A stretch of 64,000 nt of DNA from JBIYSM02 sp044759095 (GCF_044759095.2 NZ_JBIYSM020000020.1:1-64000); one strand, 5' to 3'. Numbered from the stretch's first letter, positions 40,171 through 49,464 are shown. Notes: generated by a model from the sequence alone, not told the origin. Numbers and translations: made by a program.

Positions 40171-40536
40171 ATGGCAGTGGAAATGAGCACACCTCTGGGT
40201 AAGATCGACGTTACAGAAGAAGTGATTGCGCGGATTGCCGGTGGCGCCGCAATGGAAGTGTTCGGACTGGTCGGCATGGCTTCGCGAAAGGCGTTAAAAG
40301 ATGGAATTGCCGAGCTCTTGGGGCGAGATAATCTGAGTAAGGGTGTGGTCGTTCATAACCAAAACGGGGAAGTCACCCTTGACATGCACATTATCGTGAG
40401 TTATGGGGTGAAAATTTCCGAGGTTGCCGGCAACGTGCAGCGCCGCGTCCGTTACACCGTCGAACAAATGGTTGGCATTGACATATCTGCTGTAAACATC
40501 TTTGTGCAGGGAGTCCGCACAGACAGGGAAACGTAA
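40171..40536 (+). CDS. yloU: Asp23/YloU family protein
   Basis: The 121-residue protein belongs to the Asp23/Gls24 family (YloU in B. subtilis). The conserved start GKIDVTEEVIARIAGGAAMEVFGLVGMA and the VTLDMHIIVSYGVKISEVAGNVQRRVRYTVEQMVG core are present, here with usual loop lengths. Asp23-type proteins sit near the membrane and affect cell envelope homeostasis. AAAGGAGGAG precedes the ATG. It is followed by fakA with 13 bases between, the conserved pair. Confidence 0.92.
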   Translation: MAVEMSTPLGKIDVTEEVIARIAGGAAMEVFGLVGMASRKALKDGIAELLGRDNLSKGVVVHNQNGEVTLDMHIIVSYGVKISEVAGNVQRRVRYTVEQMVGIDISAVNIFVQGVRTDRET

Positions 40537-40549
40537 GGAGGAACATCAG

Positions 40550-42259
40550 TTGGTACATACGCGTCTGGATGGCGTGCTGTTTAGCCAGATGGTTTACTTG
40601 GGCGCCAGTCAATTATCAAACAACGTAAAAGTTGTGGATGCACTTAACGTGTTTCCCGTACCGGATGGGGATACGGGAACAAACATGAACCTGACGCTCA
40701 CGTCCGGGGTAGAAGAGCTTGCCCGTAAAGAGTCTCCGCTCATTGGCGATTCGGCCGGTGCGCTGGCAAAAGGTCTGTTGATGGGAGCGCGCGGCAATTC
40801 CGGCGTTATTCTGTCTCAGCTGTTCCGCGGTTTCAGCAAGGCCGTCAGCGGCAAGGACGTGATCAACTCCCGCCAATTTGCCGAAGCATTGAAAGCAGGA
40901 GTGGATTCCGCCTATCAGGCAGTGATGAAACCGGTGGAGGGGACCATATTAACGGTGGCCCGTGAAGCGGCTGAAATGGCAGTGCGCATCTCCCGCACGA
41001 CCGATGACATCACGCTGGTCATGGAAAAAACCTATGAGCAGGCAAAAGCTGCCCTGCTGCGGACACCGGAAATGCTTCCGGTCTTAAAGGAAGTAGGGGT
41101 CGTCGATTCAGGCGGCCAAGGGCTCCTGTTCATCTACGAGGGCTTTTTGCGGGCACTGCGCGGTGAAACCGTTCTGGAGCTGGGGAATCAGCCGAAGCCG
41201 TCTGTCGCCAGCATGGACCTGGACCAAATGGTGCATGAGCAGCACAATGCCCAGGTACATATGAAAACAGAAGACATTCAATACGGGTATTGTACCGAGT
41301 TTATGGTCTGGTTAACCCATAGCACGGAGCCGAACAAGAAAGCGTTTTCGGAAGCCGTATTCCGGAATCACCTTGACACGATGGGCGATTCCCTGCTGGT
41401 TGTCTCTGACGACGAAATCGTCAAGGTACACATTCATGCGGAAAATCCCGGTCACGTGCTGCAGTATGCCCAGCAGTTCGGCAGCCTGCACCGCATCAAG
41501 ATTGAAAACATGCGCGAACAGCACGCCAACATCCTGAAGGAAGAAGAGCGGAAAGCCCATGCGGCTCACGCTGCAGAAAAGACCGAAGCGCAGGCGGAAC
41601 CCCTGCCGTACGGATTGATCGCTGTGGCCGCCGGCAGCGGCATTGCCGAGATTTTCCGCAGTCTGGGTGTTCACGTGGTGGTCGAGGGTGGCCAGACGAT
41701 GAACCCGAGCACGGAAGACTTCCTGAAAGCAATGGAAGGACTGAATGCGGAAAAAATCATCATCCTGCCGAACAACAGCAACATCGTGATGGCGGCTCAG
41801 CAGGCTGCCGCGCTGGCAGACAAGCCTGTTGCGGTCATTCCGAGCAAGAGCATCCCTCAGGGTATGGCCGCTCTGATCGCATTCAACGCAGGCGCTGATC
41901 TGGAAGCGAACAAGGAGAACATGTCTGAAGCTCTCGCTCATGTGAAGACCGGTCTGGTGACCACCTCCGTCCGCGACACGAAAATGGGCGATGTGGAGAT
42001 CAAGCAGGGGGATTATATCGGCATTGCCGAGAAAGAGATCGTCACGGCCGGCCCGGATATGATGGAGAGTGCCAAAGCGCTGCTGCGCAATCTGGTTGAG
42101 GATGAAACGGGGATCGTCACGATCTTTTACGGTGAAGACGTCAGCGAGGAACAAGGCGAAACGCTCCAGGCCATGCTCGCCGACGAGTATCCGGATGTGG
42201 AAGTGGAACTCCACGCCGGCGGTCAACCGCTGTATCCGTTCATCTTCTCCGTGGAATAG
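40550..42259 (+). CDS. fakA: Fatty acid kinase subunit FakA (YloV/DAK2)
   Basis: This 569-residue protein phosphorylates fatty acids bound to FakB, feeding host-derived or recycled acyl chains into phospholipids. The N-terminal DAK2 kinase domain has NVFPVPDGDTGTNM near residue 34-47, where the Asp residues bind Mg-ATP, and LMGARGNSGVILSQLFRG near 75-92. A middle DUF domain and a C-terminal DegV-like domain (EKIIILPNNSNIVMAA near 402) follow. The start is TTG at 40550 with AAGGAGG 9 bases upstream. A DegV gene follows 14 bases later. Confidence 0.92.
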   Translation: MVHTRLDGVLFSQMVYLGASQLSNNVKVVDALNVFPVPDGDTGTNMNLTLTSGVEELARKESPLIGDSAGALAKGLLMGARGNSGVILSQLFRGFSKAVSGKDVINSRQFAEALKAGVDSAYQAVMKPVEGTILTVAREAAEMAVRISRTTDDITLVMEKTYEQAKAALLRTPEMLPVLKEVGVVDSGGQGLLFIYEGFLRALRGETVLELGNQPKPSVASMDLDQMVHEQHNAQVHMKTEDIQYGYCTEFMVWLTHSTEPNKKAFSEAVFRNHLDTMGDSLLVVSDDEIVKVHIHAENPGHVLQYAQQFGSLHRIKIENMREQHANILKEEERKAHAAHAAEKTEAQAEPLPYGLIAVAAGSGIAEIFRSLGVHVVVEGGQTMNPSTEDFLKAMEGLNAEKIIILPNNSNIVMAAQQAAALADKPVAVIPSKSIPQGMAALIAFNAGADLEANKENMSEALAHVKTGLVTTSVRDTKMGDVEIKQGDYIGIAEKEIVTAGPDMMESAKALLRNLVEDETGIVTIFYGEDVSEEQGETLQAMLADEYPDVEVELHAGGQPLYPFIFSVE

Positions 42260-42273
42260 AGAGGAGTGCACAT

Positions 42274-43131
42274 ATGCCACCAATCGTAATACTTACTGAC
42301 AGCGCATCGGATATCGATTCCTCGCTTCGTCAATCGTTGGGAATCATCTCAGTTCCGCTCAAGGTTACATTTGGAGGGGAGACGTTTGTGGACGGCGTTA
42401 CGCTGACCTCCTCCGCTTTTTTTGAAAAGCTGAAGCAATCCGACATCATGCCGACCACTTCCCAACCGTCGCCGCTTGACTTTGTGGAAGCGTATAAACT
42501 GATCATCGAGAAGTACGGAAAAGACGTACAGATCATCGCGGTTTTACTGGCGGGCGTGCTTTCGGGCACCTATCAGTCCGCCGTCATCGCCAAGTCGATG
42601 ATGGAAGAAAACGTCGATATTACGGTCATTGACTCGCGAAAAGCCTCTTTCGTTCACGGCCTGATCTGTGTGGAGGCGGCGCAGGCAATCAAGGAAGGCA
42701 AGACCAAGCAGCAGGTTCTCGACATGATCGACCGTTATCTGGACGAGGTACAAGTGTACTTCATCGTGGATACACTGGAGTACCTGCAAAAGGGAGGCCG
42801 GATCGGGAAAGCGTCCGCAGTGATCGGTTCCCTGCTGAATATCAAACCGATTCTCACCCTCGATCCGGTGGGAACCGTCTCTGCTTTTGACAAGGTTCGC
42901 GGCACGAAAAAAGCATTGGCCCGTGTCATGGAAGCGTTGAAGGAGTATGCGCAGGGTCAGCCGGTGAAAGTGGCGGTGCTCCACGGCGCGGCGCCCGATG
43001 AAGCAGCTGCTCTGCTCGACCAGGTGAAACAGGAGTTCCAGGTAGCGGAATCATATGTGCAGGAAATTGGGCCTGTCATCGGTACCCACGTCGGTCCCGG
43101 ATTGCTTGGCGTCGTGATGGTAAAAGCATAG
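42274..43131 (+). CDS. DegV family fatty-acid-binding protein, FakB-like
   Basis: The 285-residue protein has the DegV fold: VILTDSASDIDSSLRQ at residues 5-20, TSQPSPLDF near 66 with the carboxylate-binding Thr-Ser, a Ser-Gly-Thr at VLSGTYQSA near 92, and GSLLNIKPILTLDPVG near 187 with the conserved Asn-Ile-Lys-Pro. Such proteins present a fatty acid to FakA. Position right after fakA supports a FakB role. GAGAGGAGTG precedes the ATG, and a strong terminator follows. Confidence 0.9.
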   Translation: MPPIVILTDSASDIDSSLRQSLGIISVPLKVTFGGETFVDGVTLTSSAFFEKLKQSDIMPTTSQPSPLDFVEAYKLIIEKYGKDVQIIAVLLAGVLSGTYQSAVIAKSMMEENVDITVIDSRKASFVHGLICVEAAQAIKEGKTKQQVLDMIDRYLDEVQVYFIVDTLEYLQKGGRIGKASAVIGSLLNIKPILTLDPVGTVSAFDKVRGTKKALARVMEALKEYAQGQPVKVAVLHGAAPDEAAALLDQVKQEFQVAESYVQEIGPVIGTHVGPGLLGVVMVKA

Positions 43132-43163
43132 GTTCGTTTGGAAAAAGACGCAAACTGAACGGT

Positions 43164-43211
43164 AACGGGTTCCATTTGGAGTGCAAAGCCTCAAAATGGA
43201 ACCCGTTTTTC
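43164..43211 (+). terminator. Terminator after the degV gene
   Basis: AACGGGTTCCATTT pairs perfectly with AAATGGAACCCGTT across a 16-base loop and is followed by TTT. Confidence 0.9.
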
Positions 43212-43248
43212 AATATTCATTCTGAGTTAACAAATAAACAATAACGAT

Positions 43249-43803
43249 ATGAGGGGTTTATCGTCCAGTATCTTGCTGCTGGACTTTTTTCTATTTTCAA
43301 GTGTAGCGCTTTCAATAGCGGTAGGATACAATGGGAGTGGATTCACGCAGGTGAAGCTGGAGGGCGAACAAAGCGAAATATCAGCCCAGACCACAAAACA
43401 GGCCGTCAAAGACGCATGTGACGCCTATAAAAAAATGTGCAAATCTGCTGCCGTAAGAAGGACGGAGAAACGCTTGCGCAGGTTGCAGCGCAAAGTTTCC
43501 CGCAAATACGAAATGAACAGGGAGGGAAACCGTTTCGTCAAGACGTGCAACATTGCAAAAGTTGAAAAGTCCATTCGTTTGCTTCATCGGAGACTGACGA
43601 GTATCCGCAAATTGTGTTCATGTTGCGGACAGATCAAGAAAGATTGGCAACTGTCTGAGCGCATCTATGGATGTGAGTGCGGATTGAAGAGTGTTATTCC
43701 AAACGTGAGTAGCTACGGCAAAAGCGGAAGCAAACAAGACTTGTGCAGACTTGTACAATTTCTTGGCAACGGAGAAACGTGTGAAATACAAAAGCGTTTT
43801 TGA
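43249..43803 (+). pseudogene. Relic of an IS200/IS605-family TnpB (OrfB) with two internal deletions
   Basis: The frame encodes three separated pieces of a TnpB/IS1341-type RNA-guided nuclease: TTKQAVKDACDAYKKM from the N-terminal part (residues about 48-63), RTEKRLRRLQRKVSRKYEMN through IRLLHRRLTSIR from the middle (about 71-120), and the C-terminal zinc finger CSCCGQIKKDWQLSERIYGCECGL (about 122-146). The RuvC-I stretch with GIDLG and the RuvC-II glutamate region are missing, so it cannot cut DNA. The frame stays open across both joins and runs 23 bases into sdaAB. The first 30 residues look non-homologous. No TnpA or complete element ends are seen. Confidence 0.78.
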
Positions 43804-44446
43804 CATCATTGGTCCTGTCATGGTGGGACCATCCAGTTCCCATACAGCGGGCGCAGCCCGTATCGGCCGGGTGGCGAGAATGATGTTCGGCCGCCAACCC
43901 AAAAAAGCGGAGATTACTTTTTACGGCTCATTTGCGAAAACCTATAAAGGACACGGTTCAGATGTGGCGACCGTGGCCGGCATTCTCGATTTTGACACGT
44001 TCGACCTGCGATTGAAAGATTCGCTGCAGATTGCGAAGGACTTGGGTATAAAAGTGGAATTGCGGACTTCTGAAGTACTGACGGAACATCCCAACACCTC
44101 CCGTATCGTATTGTCCGACGAGGAGAAGCAGACAGAGGTGGTAGGTGTCTCGATCGGCGGAGGCAAAATCGAGGTCATTGAAATAAACGGATTCGCTTTC
44201 CAGCTCGGCTTTGACACGCCCACCCTGTTGGTCCTGCACGAAGACCGTTTCGGAATGATTGCCGGGGTGGCCAAGGTGCTTACCCAGCACCGCATCAATG
44301 TGGGGCACATGGAGGTGTCCCGACACACCCGCGGTTCTCGGGCCTTGATGGCCATTGAGACGGATTCCGCAGTGTCGCCGCAGGTTTTGGAGGAAATCAG
44401 GCAGATTCCGGGCATCCTGGAGGTATCCTTGCTCTCGCTACAATAG
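43781..44446 (+). CDS. sdaAB: L-serine dehydratase, beta subunit
   Basis: The 221-residue subunit of the iron-sulfur L-serine dehydratase starts MKYKSVFDIIGPVMVGPSSS (then HTAG), as B. subtilis SdaAB does, and ends with an ACT domain (LLVLHEDRFGMIAGVAKVL, INVGHMEVSR). With SdaAA it converts serine to pyruvate and ammonia. I chose GTG 43781 because GGAGAAAC lies before it and family proteins begin there. The start lies inside the end of the TnpB relic frame, so expression must come from a promoter in or before that relic. Confidence 0.92.
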   Translation: MKYKSVFDIIGPVMVGPSSSHTAGAARIGRVARMMFGRQPKKAEITFYGSFAKTYKGHGSDVATVAGILDFDTFDLRLKDSLQIAKDLGIKVELRTSEVLTEHPNTSRIVLSDEEKQTEVVGVSIGGGKIEVIEINGFAFQLGFDTPTLLVLHEDRFGMIAGVAKVLTQHRINVGHMEVSRHTRGSRALMAIETDSAVSPQVLEEIRQIPGILEVSLLSLQ

Positions 44447-44482
44447 TCGCAATTACGTAAGGAGAGGAGATGAAACAACAGC

Positions 44483-45367
44483 ATGTTTCGTAACGTTGCC
44501 GAACTTGTCGAACTGGCTGAGTCGCAAGGAAAGAAAATCTCACAGGTGATGATTGAGGCGGAGATGGAAGTGTCTCAGCGTACCCGTGAAGCGATCATGA
44601 CCGATATGTACAACAATCTGGACGTAATGGAAAAGGCCGTTCAGCGCGGGCTGACGGAGGATATCCGTTCACACAGCGGCCTTACCGGCGGCGACGCCAA
44701 AAAGCTGCAGGAATACATGAAAACCAAGCCGTTTCTGTCCGGACCGACGCTGTTGAACGCAGTGAGCATGTCGATTGCGGTCAACGAGGTGAACGCGGCG
44801 ATGGGCACGATTGTCGCAACCCCTACGGCCGGTGCCTGCGGGATTGTCCCAGGCACGCTGTTTGCCGTCTCGGAAAAGCTGAATCCGACCCGGGAAGAGA
44901 TGGTCAACTACCTGTTCACGGCAGGGGCGATCGGCTTCTGCATCGCGAACAACGCCTTTATTTCGGGTGCAGCCGGCGGTTGTCAGGCGGAAGTGGGATC
45001 GGCTACCGCGATGGCGGCAGCGGCGATTGTGGAAATGGCCGGCGGTACGCCTGAGCAGTCAGCCCAAGCGGTAGCCATTGCACTGAAAAACATGCTGGGT
45101 TTGGTGTGCGACCCCGTGGCCGGATTGGTGGAGGTTCCGTGCGTGAAGCGCAACGCCATGGGTGCGGCGATTGCAACGGTGGCGGCTGACATGGCGCTGG
45201 CTGGCATCAAGAGCGTGGTGCCGACCGATGAGGTGATCGACGCCATGTACCGGATTGGCTGCACCATGCCTACCGCGTTGAAGGAGACCGCCCAGGGCGG
45301 GCTGGCTGCTACGCAAACGGGCCGTCAGATTGAGGCCAAAATCTTTGGCGTGAGGTTGGAAAAATAA
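44483..45367 (+). CDS. sdaAA: L-serine dehydratase, alpha subunit
   Basis: This 294-residue subunit carries the 4Fe-4S active site. Conserved segments include ATPTAGACGIVPGTLFAV near 113, GGCQAEVGSATAMAAAAIVEM near 167, and CDPVAGLVEVPCVKRNA near 211; the cysteines there are the expected cluster ligands. GGAGAGGAG precedes the ATG by a somewhat long gap. It directly follows sdaAB and ends one base before recG, the B. subtilis order. Confidence 0.93.
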   Translation: MFRNVAELVELAESQGKKISQVMIEAEMEVSQRTREAIMTDMYNNLDVMEKAVQRGLTEDIRSHSGLTGGDAKKLQEYMKTKPFLSGPTLLNAVSMSIAVNEVNAAMGTIVATPTAGACGIVPGTLFAVSEKLNPTREEMVNYLFTAGAIGFCIANNAFISGAAGGCQAEVGSATAMAAAAIVEMAGGTPEQSAQAVAIALKNMLGLVCDPVAGLVEVPCVKRNAMGAAIATVAADMALAGIKSVVPTDEVIDAMYRIGCTMPTALKETAQGGLAATQTGRQIEAKIFGVRLEK

Positions 45368-45368
45368 G

Positions 45369-47423
45369 ATGCACGATATTTATCAAGCTCCCGTTTCGCT
45401 GCTTCACGGGGTAGGCGAAGAACGGGCGAAAGCGTTGGCCGGGATCGGCATCGAGACGATCGGCGATTTGCTGGAGTACTTCCCGACTCGCTATGAGGAT
45501 TACCGTGTGCGCGATTTGACGGAAGTAAAAGACGGCGAGAGGGTCACGTTGGCAGGAACGGTCTACGGCGAGCCCTCCGTTCGTTTTTACGGCAAGCGAA
45601 AATCAAGAATCTCCGTCCGGTTGGTGATAGACAAGGTCGTTGTCACGGCAGTCTGGTTCAACCAGACGTTTGTAAAAAGCCGGCTTTCGCCCGGAAAGGA
45701 GATACTGGTTACGGGCAAGTGGGACAGGCACAAGCTGCAAATAACGGTCAGCGAAATGACGGAAGTCGATTCAGATCGCGCCCGAAAGCGGGGGGAGCTC
45801 GCTCCCATCTATCCGTTGGGCGGCGACGTGACCCACGCCTTTTTGCGTAAAACGATCCAGCAGGCATTGAGCCATTTCGGAGAAAAGATTCCCGAGATCC
45901 TGCCTGCCGACATTGTCAGCCGCTATCGGTTAATGCCGCGTGCACAGGCAATCTACGGCATCCACTTCCCGGAGAGCGCGGAGGAGGGCAGACAGGCCCG
46001 GCGGCGGATCATGTTTGAAGAGCTGTTTTTATTCCAGCTGAAAATGCAGGCTCTGCGGCGGATTACCCGTCAGCAAACCGAGGGGATGGCGCAGTCCATC
46101 CCGATGGAAGAGGTACGTCAATTTGTCAAATCCTTGCCGTTTCCGCTCACGGACGCCCAGAAGCGGGTGGTCAAGGAAGTTCTCGACGACATGCGTGCCC
46201 CTTATGCAATGAACCGGCTGCTGCAGGGAGACGTCGGTTCGGGAAAAACGGTGGTAGCTGCCATCGCCCTGTACGCTACGGTAAAAGCAGGCTTCCAGGG
46301 AGCGCTGATGGTACCGACTGAAATTCTTGCCGAGCAGCACCTTCAATCCCTAATGGGACTGCTTTCGCCCTACGGTATCCATGTGGCGCTTTTGTCCGGT
46401 TCACTGACAGCCAAACGGCGCAGGGAGGTGATCTCTGCCTTGCAGATGGGGCTGGTTGATGTAGTGGTGGGTACCCACGCACTGATTCAGGAGGATGTAT
46501 TTTTCCGCCAGCTCGGCCTGGTGATTACCGACGAACAGCACCGCTTTGGCGTGGAGCAGCGACGAATCCTGCGAAACAAAGGACTGGCGCCGGACGTTTT
46601 GTTCATGACCGCGACCCCCATTCCTCGGACGTTGGCCATCGCGGCGTTTGGGGACATGGACGTGTCTACAATCGACCAGATGCCGGCCGGCCGCAAGCCG
46701 ATCGAGACGAGCTGGAGAAAGCACGAGCAATTTCATCAGGTGCTCGAGCAAATGCGCGTGGAACTCAAAAAAGGGCGGCAGGCGTACGTCATTTGTCCGC
46801 TGATTGAAGAGTCGGACAAGCTGGACGTGCAAAACGCCATTGACGTACACGCCCAACTGTCCCACTATTTCCCTGAGTACGGAATCGGGCTGATGCATGG
46901 ACGGCTCCCGGCCAAGGAAAAGGATGCGGTCATGCAGGCGTTTCTTTCCGGAGAGTACGCTGTGCTGGTCTCCACGACGGTGGTCGAGGTGGGAGTAAAC
47001 GTCCCCAACGCCACTTTTATGATTGTGTACGACGCCGAACGATTTGGACTGGCTCAGCTGCACCAGCTGCGCGGGCGGGTAGGCCGCGGGTCGGAGCAGT
47101 CGTACTGTGTGCTGATTGCCGATCCCAAGACGGAGATCGGCAAGGAGCGGATGCGCGTGATGTGCGAAACGACGGACGGTTTTGAGCTCTCCCAGCGCGA
47201 TTTGGAGCTGCGCGGGCCAGGTGACTTTTTCGGCACCAAGCAAAGCGGGCTGCCTGAATTTAAAGTCGCTGACTTGCTCAGTGATTACAAAGCGCTGGAG
47301 GTCGCCCGTCAGGAGTCGGCACGACTGGTGGCGGAATCCAGTTTTTGGGAGGAAGAGGAGTACAGCCATTTGCGCGAATACTTAAAGCGCGAAGGAGTAC
47401 TGGATGGCATCGTATTTGACTAA
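45369..47423 (+). CDS. recG: ATP-dependent DNA helicase RecG
   Basis: The 684-residue helicase regresses stalled forks and processes Holliday junctions. The N-terminal wedge/OB domain spans about 1-230 (LHGVGEERAKAL, YFPTRYEDYR), then the helicase with Walker A LLQGDVGSGKT near 286, the DEQH box near 390, ATPIPRT near 418, and the GRVGRGSEQSYC motif near 566. The C-terminal TRG-like motif region reads RDLELRGPGDFFGTKQSG. Length is usual. After recG, B. subtilis has fapR-plsX; synteny ends here instead, at a structured repeat. Confidence 0.95.
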   Translation: MHDIYQAPVSLLHGVGEERAKALAGIGIETIGDLLEYFPTRYEDYRVRDLTEVKDGERVTLAGTVYGEPSVRFYGKRKSRISVRLVIDKVVVTAVWFNQTFVKSRLSPGKEILVTGKWDRHKLQITVSEMTEVDSDRARKRGELAPIYPLGGDVTHAFLRKTIQQALSHFGEKIPEILPADIVSRYRLMPRAQAIYGIHFPESAEEGRQARRRIMFEELFLFQLKMQALRRITRQQTEGMAQSIPMEEVRQFVKSLPFPLTDAQKRVVKEVLDDMRAPYAMNRLLQGDVGSGKTVVAAIALYATVKAGFQGALMVPTEILAEQHLQSLMGLLSPYGIHVALLSGSLTAKRRREVISALQMGLVDVVVGTHALIQEDVFFRQLGLVITDEQHRFGVEQRRILRNKGLAPDVLFMTATPIPRTLAIAAFGDMDVSTIDQMPAGRKPIETSWRKHEQFHQVLEQMRVELKKGRQAYVICPLIEESDKLDVQNAIDVHAQLSHYFPEYGIGLMHGRLPAKEKDAVMQAFLSGEYAVLVSTTVVEVGVNVPNATFMIVYDAERFGLAQLHQLRGRVGRGSEQSYCVLIADPKTEIGKERMRVMCETTDGFELSQRDLELRGPGDFFGTKQSGLPEFKVADLLSDYKALEVARQESARLVAESSFWEEEEYSHLREYLKREGVLDGIVFD

Positions 47424-47636
47424 AAAGTCCACTTCGTGTGGATATTGAGCTTGTTGACAAACACCGGTAACGAGAAGAAGCACGTTTCCAGGCGGAGCGA
47501 CTAGCGAAGCCCAACCTAGCGGAGCGGACAGTCTACACTTCTTTGCAGGGCGTAGACCGGAGCGCAGAATGGAAACATGCTTCTTCCACTACAGCCACTT
47601 TCTCCACACCCTGAAAGTCCACTCCATGTGGACTTT
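47424..47636. repeat. Terminator-nested palindromic element (copy 2)
   Basis: A hairpin of GTCCAC/GTGGAT (47427-47443) follows recG; a near copy GTCCAC/GTGGAC with flanking AAA and TTTT (47614-47636) precedes the next gene. Between them are TTGTTGACAAA (47451-47461), a 17-bp inverted repeat with one mismatch (47474-47490 with 47570-47586) enclosing a GC-rich core with a GTCTAC/GTAGAC stem and three CGGAGCG motifs, and a 28-base segment (47587-47614) shared at 24 positions with 1649-1676. The right hairpin is a terminator in both directions. No gene is present. Confidence 0.7.
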
Positions 47637-49142
47637 TCATTTTGTCAAATCCACATGGCTTTGGATATAGATCCACTCGCCGTCCGGACTGGTGCCGATC
47701 AGTTCGATACCGGGCGGCAGGTCGGTCATGATCGTTTTTGTCTCATTTCGGTCAGCGTCAAACCGTTTGATCTGCAGCTTCGATGAACCTCCTGCCGGCA
47801 GGTACTCCTGATAGACGAGTACATGTGTTCCTGTAAGCCAATAGCCATAGGGAAAGTGTTCCGATATCAGCGTCTTCCCTTTGTAGAGCCCGCCGTTTGC
47901 GTAGAGCTGGTAGAGGCCGTCGCTTGATTGCGTATAGCCTGACCAGGATTCCGGGGGTATCGGCGGTTGCCATACCGTTACTTTTCCTGTCTTCCATGTG
48001 TAGGCGTAGCGTCTTTCCTTATATTCCAGGGGATCTCTCATCGCAAAGGTGACGTTTTCTCCGTCGTCCTGAAAGAAAACAGGTGCGGGGCCGCCGCTCA
48101 GTTCATTCTGCGGAGCCATGCCTTTCAGCGCCTGGGGAAAGCGTTGTTCCTGACCGGAATCGAGGTTGCGGATGAGCAGGTCAAAGTCTCCGGTCTGGCC
48201 TTTCTTCCCTACGGCCATGAAGACATGGCTGTGATCCTTGCTGAAGCCGGCGCCGTGGATGTATGAATCCACCCGTATGGGAACAGCGGTCCCGTCTGAA
48301 GACAGCCCGCTCTCTGCACCAGGTTTGGCGTAAAAAAATCCGCGCCGATCGGCAACGAAATCGCCTTCGCCCATATAGGTGGTTTGAAGGGGGAGCGGGT
48401 ATGGGGTCAGCTTTCGTGTGTTCACGTCGTATACGGCGTACATGCGTTCGTGATCCGCATCGCATTCACAATACTGCAGAAACCGGCTGAGCAGCAAATA
48501 ACGGTGCTCATCGTCGAGAAACTTCAGGGTGAAGTAAGGCTCTGTAAAGGATGAGAGCTGTTCTTTTTGCTGGCCGTCGACGGAAACGCGCCATAGTTGT
48601 TTGGGAGCATACAGGGTAGCGGTAAACACCGGAGGGTCCTCCAATTCCATTCCCTGCTGGGTCTTTGCCCCTTTTACGTCAAGCAGGTACCTGCGTCCTC
48701 CATGATCAGGCTCTTCTCCTGGGGGGACCGTGACCAACAGACGCAGCTGGCGATCGCTTGCCCAGCGGAATGAAAACGCGGGCAGGATTGAACCCTGCCA
48801 CTCCTCTTGCACTTCTTCGGCACGTTTCCGCAGAGCCTCTTCCACCGAGGGCCGATTCATCGCTTCCCGAAAATACAGCGTGAATGCCTGCGGTTCCGGA
48901 GTGACCACGGTATTGACCGGAGAATGCAGGCGAGGCGCACTGTCCAGCTGAATGCGTACGTCTTCCTGAAGCACCCCGTAGTCAAACGGAAGCTCTTCTA
49001 AGTCCGCAGGGGGCTTCGGCGGAACGGGCTCAGGTTGAGGAGACGGTGCAGGTGAAGGGGGAGCAGTCTTCTCCGAAGGTGGGGTACAGGCAACAGCACT
49101 CATGATGAAGGTGAAGCAGAGCAACGCAAGCCAGCGGTTCAT
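47637..49142 (-). CDS. Secreted lipoprotein with Ig-like and beta-propeller regions
   Basis: The 501-residue protein starts MNRWLALLCFTFIMSAVAC with a lipobox cysteine at 19, then a proline-rich linker (residues 25-45). An SbsA-like bacterial Ig domain follows (VVTPEPQAFTLYFREAMNRPSVEEAL near 75-100), and the rest has repeated strand patterns (YTWKTGKVTVW, YTQSSDGLYQLYANGG) typical of a TolB/DPP-like propeller. I do not recognise a named family. ATG 49142 is chosen because GAGGAG lies 9 bases upstream; longer readings run into the SOS promoter region. Confidence 0.68.
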   Translation of the reverse strand: MNRWLALLCFTFIMSAVACTPPSEKTAPPSPAPSPQPEPVPPKPPADLEELPFDYGVLQEDVRIQLDSAPRLHSPVNTVVTPEPQAFTLYFREAMNRPSVEEALRKRAEEVQEEWQGSILPAFSFRWASDRQLRLLVTVPPGEEPDHGGRRYLLDVKGAKTQQGMELEDPPVFTATLYAPKQLWRVSVDGQQKEQLSSFTEPYFTLKFLDDEHRYLLLSRFLQYCECDADHERMYAVYDVNTRKLTPYPLPLQTTYMGEGDFVADRRGFFYAKPGAESGLSSDGTAVPIRVDSYIHGAGFSKDHSHVFMAVGKKGQTGDFDLLIRNLDSGQEQRFPQALKGMAPQNELSGGPAPVFFQDDGENVTFAMRDPLEYKERRYAYTWKTGKVTVWQPPIPPESWSGYTQSSDGLYQLYANGGLYKGKTLISEHFPYGYWLTGTHVLVYQEYLPAGGSSKLQIKRFDADRNETKTIMTDLPPGIELIGTSPDGEWIYIQSHVDLTK

Positions 49143-49334
49143 ATCATCCATCTCCTCGGTTTTCCGGTATCTACCAGATGTGACGTTTGAAGAGAGGTTC
49201 CGTTTCAAAAAAACCTCCAAGCCGTGGCGAATCAATAACCCGGATCTCCTCCCTTTTGTTCCTGTGGATGTCCTCATCATAGACAGGGCTTTAAAAATTT
49301 TCCAGCCTTTTTTCGAACGGAAAGGGTATAAAAG
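49143..49334. other. Gap between the lipoprotein gene and the SOS promoter
   Basis: No gene is supported here. The stretch is AT-richer toward 49300-49330. The promoter of the leftward lipoprotein gene must lie in it, but I do not see a clear consensus. Confidence 0.4.
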
Positions 49335-49376
49335 CGAACGTGTGTTTGCTATACTAAAAACAAGAACAAACGTTCT
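49335..49376 (+). promoter_or_regulatory. SOS promoter with two LexA (DinR) boxes
   Basis: CGAACgtgtGTTTG (49335-49348) and AGAACaaacGTTCT (49363-49376) match the Gram-positive LexA box CGAAC-N4-GTTCG, with one and two outer-position changes; the GAAC-N4-GTTC centre of the second is perfect. TATACT at 49350-49355 lies between them as the -10. A TATAAA 17 bases upstream is a poor -35. LexA bound to either site would block this promoter, which serves the polymerase operon. Confidence 0.82.
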
Positions 49377-49464
49377 TAATCCCAAAAAGTGACGTATTGC
49401 TCTGAAGTTTATTCCGAATACTTTTCGGGAGCCCAAAAGCGATCTTGATCTAGGAGGAGTAGGC

